Shown here in pieces: positions 60,700 to 64,000 of a stretch of 64,000 bases of DNA (positions are counted from its first letter, which is position 1; each line of letters starts with the position of its first letter). Below the pieces are notes generated by a model, which had not been told where the DNA came from, searched no databases, and saw only the letters and a program-made list of their open reading frames with translations. The stretch comes from CAVTLG01 sp963735495 (GTDB lineage: Bacteria; Chloroflexota; Ktedonobacteria; Ktedonobacterales; Ktedonobacteraceae): the NCBI GenBank assembly GCA_963735495.1, contig CAVTLG010000002.1, positions 434,001-498,000 of the forward strand, read 5' to 3'. The position numbers were made by a program, and so were the translations under genes.

Positions 60700-62634
60700 A
60701 TGCAAGTGAAGCAAGGAAAGTCCTCAGATAGGCATGACAGAAAATGGGGATGGTTGCGCTCGCCCTTGTTGCTCGCGGTACTGGGCCTGATAATTGTCGC
60801 TGGCGGCACGGTCGGCGTTTTCGTGGTTCACGCCGATAGTACTCCAAGTGCCCAGGTGACGATTAACACGAATTCGTCGCTGGGCACGGTTCCCAGCACC
60901 GCGTTTGGGATAAATACCGCTGTCTGGGATTCAAATCTGGCAGCCGGCGCACCCTATTTGCAAAATATGGGTGTCAAAGTCCTGCGTTATCCTGGTGGTT
61001 CGTCAGCCGACGTATACAACTGGGAGAACAATACCGATACCCAAAACGGGAACAATGCCGGTGGCACTTCATTCAGCACATTTATGCAAACGGTTCAGAC
61101 CACGGGAGCGCAGCCGCTGATTACTGTGAACTACGGCTCGGGCACGCCCGCGCTGGCTGCGGCCTGGGTGCAGAATGCGAATGTCACTAATCATTATGGC
61201 ATTAAATACTGGGAAATTGGGAATGAGATCTACGGGAACGGCACCTATGGCGCTGACTGGGAATACGATACGCATCAGAAGGGCGCGACGGCCTATGCCA
61301 ACAATGCCCTGCAATATATTAATGCTATGAAGGCGGTTGATCCGACCATTAAGATCGGTGTGGTGCTCACCGCGCCGGGCGACTGGCCTGACGGTCAGAT
61401 CGCGACGAGTTATGGCGATACCATGGACTGGAATCAGACGGTTCTCTCTATCCTGGGTTCCAAAATTGATTTTGCCGATGTCCACTGGTACACCGATTCG
61501 AATGGAGACCCTAGCAATGTTTCGGATGCCGGTCTACTCTCAGATCCCGCCAACATTGCCAGCAAGATGCAAACGTTGCACTCGCTGATCAATGAATACG
61601 CAGGCTCAAATGCCAGCAATGTGCAAATATTGGTCACGGAAAGCAATTCTGTGGCCTCCAATCCCGGCAAACAAACGGTGAGCTTGGTCAACGCTCTTTT
61701 CCTGGATGAGGACTATATGGGCTGGCTGGAGAATGGGGTTGCGAATGTCGATTGGTGGGCTCTTTATAACGGGATTGTCACAACGGGAGATAATTCCTCT
61801 TCACTGTATGGGTCCACGAACTATGGTGACTATGGTGTGCTCTCCAGCGGTGCGTCTGCCAATGGACAGAGCGAACCAGCAATGAATACTCCTTTTCCGG
61901 CATATTATGGCTATGAAATGCTCGCTAAATTCACTGCTCCCGGTGATACCATGCTTTCTGCCTCGTCGAGTCAACGTCTGGTCTCGGCTTACGCCGTCAA
62001 GCATAGTGACGGTAGCGTCGCTGTTTTGCTGGTTAATGCAGATCCCAGCAACTCCTATAATGTCTCGTTCTCGTACAACGGCTTTACGCCGTCATCGACC
62101 GTGACCAGCTACTTCTACGGCAAAGGAAGCACTTCCATCACATCGCAGAGTCTGAACGGGTTCTCGACGGGAACGCTCCCGCCCTACTCGCTGACTGTCT
62201 ACAATGTGCCAGCCGGGGCGAGCGGCAGTGGTAGTAGCAGTACGATCGGAGTCCTGCGGGGTGTGGGTTCCAACCGTTGCCTGGACGTGCCACGGCTGGC
62301 TACGACCGACGGTACGCTACTGCAGATCTGGGACTGCAATGGCGGTAGCAACCAGCAGTGGACCTACCTGTCCAATGGGGAACTGCAGGTGTATGGCAAC
62401 AAGTGCCTCGACGTGCCAAACTTCGCCAAGACGGCGGGCACCAGAGTGCAGATCTGGGACTGCAACGGTGGCAGCAACCAGCAGTGGAACCTCAATGCTG
62501 ACGGCACCATCGTTGGTCGCGGGTCCAATCTCTGCCTCGACGTGACTGGGGGCGCCACCGCCGACGGCACCGTCGTGCAGATCTGGTACTGCGACGGTGG
62601 CGGTAGCACCAATCAGATGTGGGTCCGGAAATAA
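60700..62634 (+). CDS. secreted alpha-L-arabinofuranosidase-like glycosidase with ricin-B module
   Basis: 644 residues. A signal-anchor (about 20-43, PLLLAVLGLIIVAGGTVGV) and likely cleavage after VVHADS. The catalytic TIM barrel (about 50-420) has acid/base Glu176 in YWEIGNEIYG and nucleophile Glu314 in QILVTESNS, as in clan GH-A enzymes; arabinofuranosidase is the closest I can name. A beta-sandwich follows (about 420-515), then a ricin-type beta-trefoil (about 520-644) with QIWDCNGGSNQQW repeats. The ATG at 60700 follows AAGGA. Probably acts on plant polymers outside the cell. Confidence 0.82.
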   Translation: MQVKQGKSSDRHDRKWGWLRSPLLLAVLGLIIVAGGTVGVFVVHADSTPSAQVTINTNSSLGTVPSTAFGINTAVWDSNLAAGAPYLQNMGVKVLRYPGGSSADVYNWENNTDTQNGNNAGGTSFSTFMQTVQTTGAQPLITVNYGSGTPALAAAWVQNANVTNHYGIKYWEIGNEIYGNGTYGADWEYDTHQKGATAYANNALQYINAMKAVDPTIKIGVVLTAPGDWPDGQIATSYGDTMDWNQTVLSILGSKIDFADVHWYTDSNGDPSNVSDAGLLSDPANIASKMQTLHSLINEYAGSNASNVQILVTESNSVASNPGKQTVSLVNALFLDEDYMGWLENGVANVDWWALYNGIVTTGDNSSSLYGSTNYGDYGVLSSGASANGQSEPAMNTPFPAYYGYEMLAKFTAPGDTMLSASSSQRLVSAYAVKHSDGSVAVLLVNADPSNSYNVSFSYNGFTPSSTVTSYFYGKGSTSITSQSLNGFSTGTLPPYSLTVYNVPAGASGSGSSSTIGVLRGVGSNRCLDVPRLATTDGTLLQIWDCNGGSNQQWTYLSNGELQVYGNKCLDVPNFAKTAGTRVQIWDCNGGSNQQWNLNADGTIVGRGSNLCLDVTGGATADGTVVQIWYCDGGGSTNQMWVRK

Positions 62635-63026
62635 TCTCAGCATTTGCCAGCAGAAGCTGGTCACGGACCGGGTGCCGCAGACGCGGTACCCGGTCCATTG
62701 GCTCCAAAGTGACCCTGGGCTTTACAGCCACGTCGAGTACGACCTATAATGCTCCAGTCTCATTTACAGTCAATGGCACTGCTTGTAGCGGCTAATTACG
62801 CAAATAGCAGAGATCACAATGCAGCCAGGCCGACGCACGAAATCGAGTTGGTCTGGCTGCATTCGTCTTGCCTCAGATGCCACAACCTTGCATCTAAACA
62901 AAGAGACTATTGACAGGCTATGATAATATAGGTGTTAGATAAAGGGTACAGGCGGTTCGGGCAAAGGCACCTCTCAAGAAAAAGGGCTTTCACGCACGGG
63001 GAAAATGGCCTGTAATGCCACAGTAA
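62635..63026. other. 392-bp spacer with CBM2-like remnant and hairpin
   Basis: Contains a hairpin (GGACCGGGT with ACCCGGTCC near 62666-62697) and, on the plus strand at 62709-62795, a broken end of a cellulose-binding module. The rest up to the tRNA has a weak promoter (TTGACA near 62913). Confidence 0.5.
62709..62795 (+). pseudogene. C-terminal remnant of a CBM2-like module
   Basis: Twenty-eight codons reading VTLGFTATSSTTYNAPVSF and then TVNGTACSG plus stop. This is the typical last strand of family 2 cellulose-binding modules (pattern NAP.SFT.NGT.C). It is in a different frame from the glycosidase upstream and has no start of its own. Confidence 0.65.
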
Positions 63027-63102
63027 GGCGGCGTAGCTCAGTCGGTAGAGCAAGGGACTCATAAGCCCTGTGTCACAGGTTCGATTCCTGTCGCCGCTAC
63101 CA
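63027..63102 (+). tRNA. tRNA-Met(CAT), elongator type
   Basis: 76 nt with encoded CCA. Acceptor GGCGGCG pairs with CGCCGCT (a G-T end pair); anticodon loop CTCATAA. Lacks the three G-C pairs of initiators. A tRNA-Ile2 reading (modified CAT) cannot be fully excluded. Confidence 0.88.
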
Positions 63103-63106
63103 ATAT

Positions 63107-63142
63107 CCTCAACCTGCTCTCCATGCGGGTTGAGGTTTTCTT
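63107..63142 (+). terminator. terminator after tRNA-Met
   Basis: CCTCAACCTGC and GCGGGTTGAGG form an 11-bp stem, followed by TTTTCTT. Confidence 0.85.
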
Positions 63143-63311
63143 GTCTATCCTCGCGCCTCGACTTGTTGTGCTGGAGTTCCTACTGCAATACAGACTGTCC
63201 CGAAAAAAAAGGAGATTGTTTCTTTCGATGTATGCAACGTATAATTAAGAGTGACACAGCTTCTAACGTGCGTGTATCTCGCCTGGCATAAGGAGAAAGA
63301 GGTTTTATACG

Positions 63312-63635
63312 ATGGAAAATCCAAGAACAAACCTCGTTGAGCAAACTGAAATCTTAGATAAGGCAGTCTGGAAAAAGTGGAACAAGTATACCAGGAGTGG
63401 CCTCATCGTCATCGGTATCGGCTTAATCCTGATAGCTGTTGGTATTGTACTTAACACAGGAACTCGTTCAATCGCAGGACTCTTGATCGGCATTGGAGGA
63501 ATTATCGTATTGATCGGTATTATCAGGGCTCTTATCGGTTTGATAAATCCTCTGGCTCCCAGCGATTTGCATCCAGAATCTGGCGTGGATGTAGAGGAGC
63601 CTCCTGTTACTGAGATAACACCTGATCAAATCTAA
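63312..63635 (+). CDS. small two-helix membrane protein, unknown function
   Basis: 107 residues. A charged N terminus (KAVWKKWNKYTRS), two hydrophobic segments rich in Gly/Ile (GLIVIGIGLILIAVGIVL and IAGLLIGIGGIIVLIGII), and an acidic C terminus. GAGG precedes the ATG. No family recognised. Confidence 0.65.
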   Translation: MENPRTNLVEQTEILDKAVWKKWNKYTRSGLIVIGIGLILIAVGIVLNTGTRSIAGLLIGIGGIIVLIGIIRALIGLINPLAPSDLHPESGVDVEEPPVTEITPDQI

Positions 63636-63726
63636 GCTTGTGTACAGTCAATGAAGCGTAAGGCGACGATGCAGTACCGTTGTCACCTGATGTATTCGGA
63701 GAAAATCTCTGGATGCAGACTGCAAG

Positions 63727-63767
63727 CAAACAGGCTCTACAATTATTGTAGGGCTTGTTTGTTTTAT
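63727..63767 (+). terminator. terminator before terC
   Basis: CAAACAGGCTCTACAA and TTGTAGGGCTTGTTTG form a 16-bp stem (two G-T pairs) with a 3-base loop, followed by TTTTAT. The rest of the gap (63636-63924) has no Mn-type riboswitch that I can recognise. Confidence 0.8.
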
Positions 63768-63924
63768 GATGACTACGGGGCTATAACTTGTTGACGAGCT
63801 TCTTCTTCAATACTTGCTGTTGCCGATTTGATTTTGTTAGCGATGCTACGTCTATTACTATTTGGGTGAAAAAAGCCTGCATTGCATGCTAGCCATAAGT
63901 AGAACGCAATTGAGGAGCGTTGCT

Positions 63925-64000
63925 ATGATTGATTTTTTAAGCGCTATTGGTGGAATTCTTTTCCTGGATATTGTTTTAAGTGGCGATAACGCACTTGTGA
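63925..64000 (+). CDS. TerC-family membrane protein, 5' end only
   Basis: Starts MIDFLSAIGGILFLDIVLS followed by GDNALV; the first helix with the LSGDNALV motif is diagnostic of the TerC family, membrane proteins linked to metal or tellurite handling. GAGGAGC precedes the ATG. The gene runs off the window. Confidence 0.85.
   Translation, partial: MIDFLSAIGGILFLDIVLSGDNALV

Noticed and set aside
63636..63924. Mn-type (yybP-ykoY) riboswitch before terC
   Set aside because: TerC genes often have one, but I could not find the conserved loops; only a terminator is clear.
1..64000. CRISPR arrays, rRNA genes, prophage
   Set aside because: No regularly spaced repeats, no rRNA-like stretches and no phage structural genes were seen.

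Overview
The window looks like chromosome of a Ktedonobacteria-type Chloroflexota. This is inferred from family content and style: long TPR proteins, a zinc-ribbon Ser/Thr kinase fused to TPRs, a DUF929 protein, a suf cluster ending in SufU and a Rieske protein, secreted glycosidases with lectin modules, and many short palindromic intergenic repeats. GC content is moderate (low to mid 50s % by eye). No rRNA operon, CRISPR array, prophage or plasmid backbone was seen.

Layout. 1-730: a PIN toxin (cut by the left edge) with its antitoxin and own promoter. 732-9236 (-): complex I operon nuoABCDEFGH with a strong promoter; nuoI-N are not here. 9.4-14.1 kb: small disordered protein, YggT-like, DUF2079 and YdjM-like membrane proteins, YiiD-like thioesterase. 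14.2-19.6 kb (-): Fe-S assembly genes (Rrf2 regulator, sufC, one SufB/D scaffold, sufS, sufU, Rieske), with a likely non-coding RNA on the opposite strand between the scaffold and sufS. 19.8-27.2 kb: xylulokinase, SHOCT protein, methyltransferase, a GluTR-like NAD domain, ispH, an XPB-N-like protein, YajQ. 27.4-35.0 kb: 1285-residue TPR protein, DUF1003, an ABM monooxygenase, a pentapeptide protein cut by a decayed IS4-type element, a PEBP protein. 35.1-45.6 kb: kinase-TPR protein, rsmA, a class A PBP, a DUF929 protein, an ArsR-MFS pair. 45.6-55.4 kb (-): Fe-S uracil-DNA glycosylase, pnp, rpsO, and the classical block tRNA-Tyr, tRNA-Thr, tuf (frameshifted as given), rpmG, secE, nusG, rplK, rplA, L10 leader, rplJ, rplL. 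55.5-64 kb: small protein, PemK-like toxin, selA, rsgA, a 30-residue ORF, two initiator tRNAs, a pseudogene, an arabinofuranosidase-like enzyme with a ricin-B module, tRNA-Met, a membrane protein, and the start of a terC gene.

The most unusual content lies between genes. A modular nested palindromic repeat has four copies, two of them inside the ribosomal-protein/nusG block. A 58-bp hairpin repeat has three copies, one between nuoG and nuoF. A third family has ends resembling CGCGTAGGGGC. There is an antisense-oriented structured RNA candidate in the suf cluster, an L10-leader attenuator, and two genes broken by 5-bp tandem duplications. A possible toxin-antitoxin arrangement (operator palindrome, small acidic protein, PemK) sits directly before selA.
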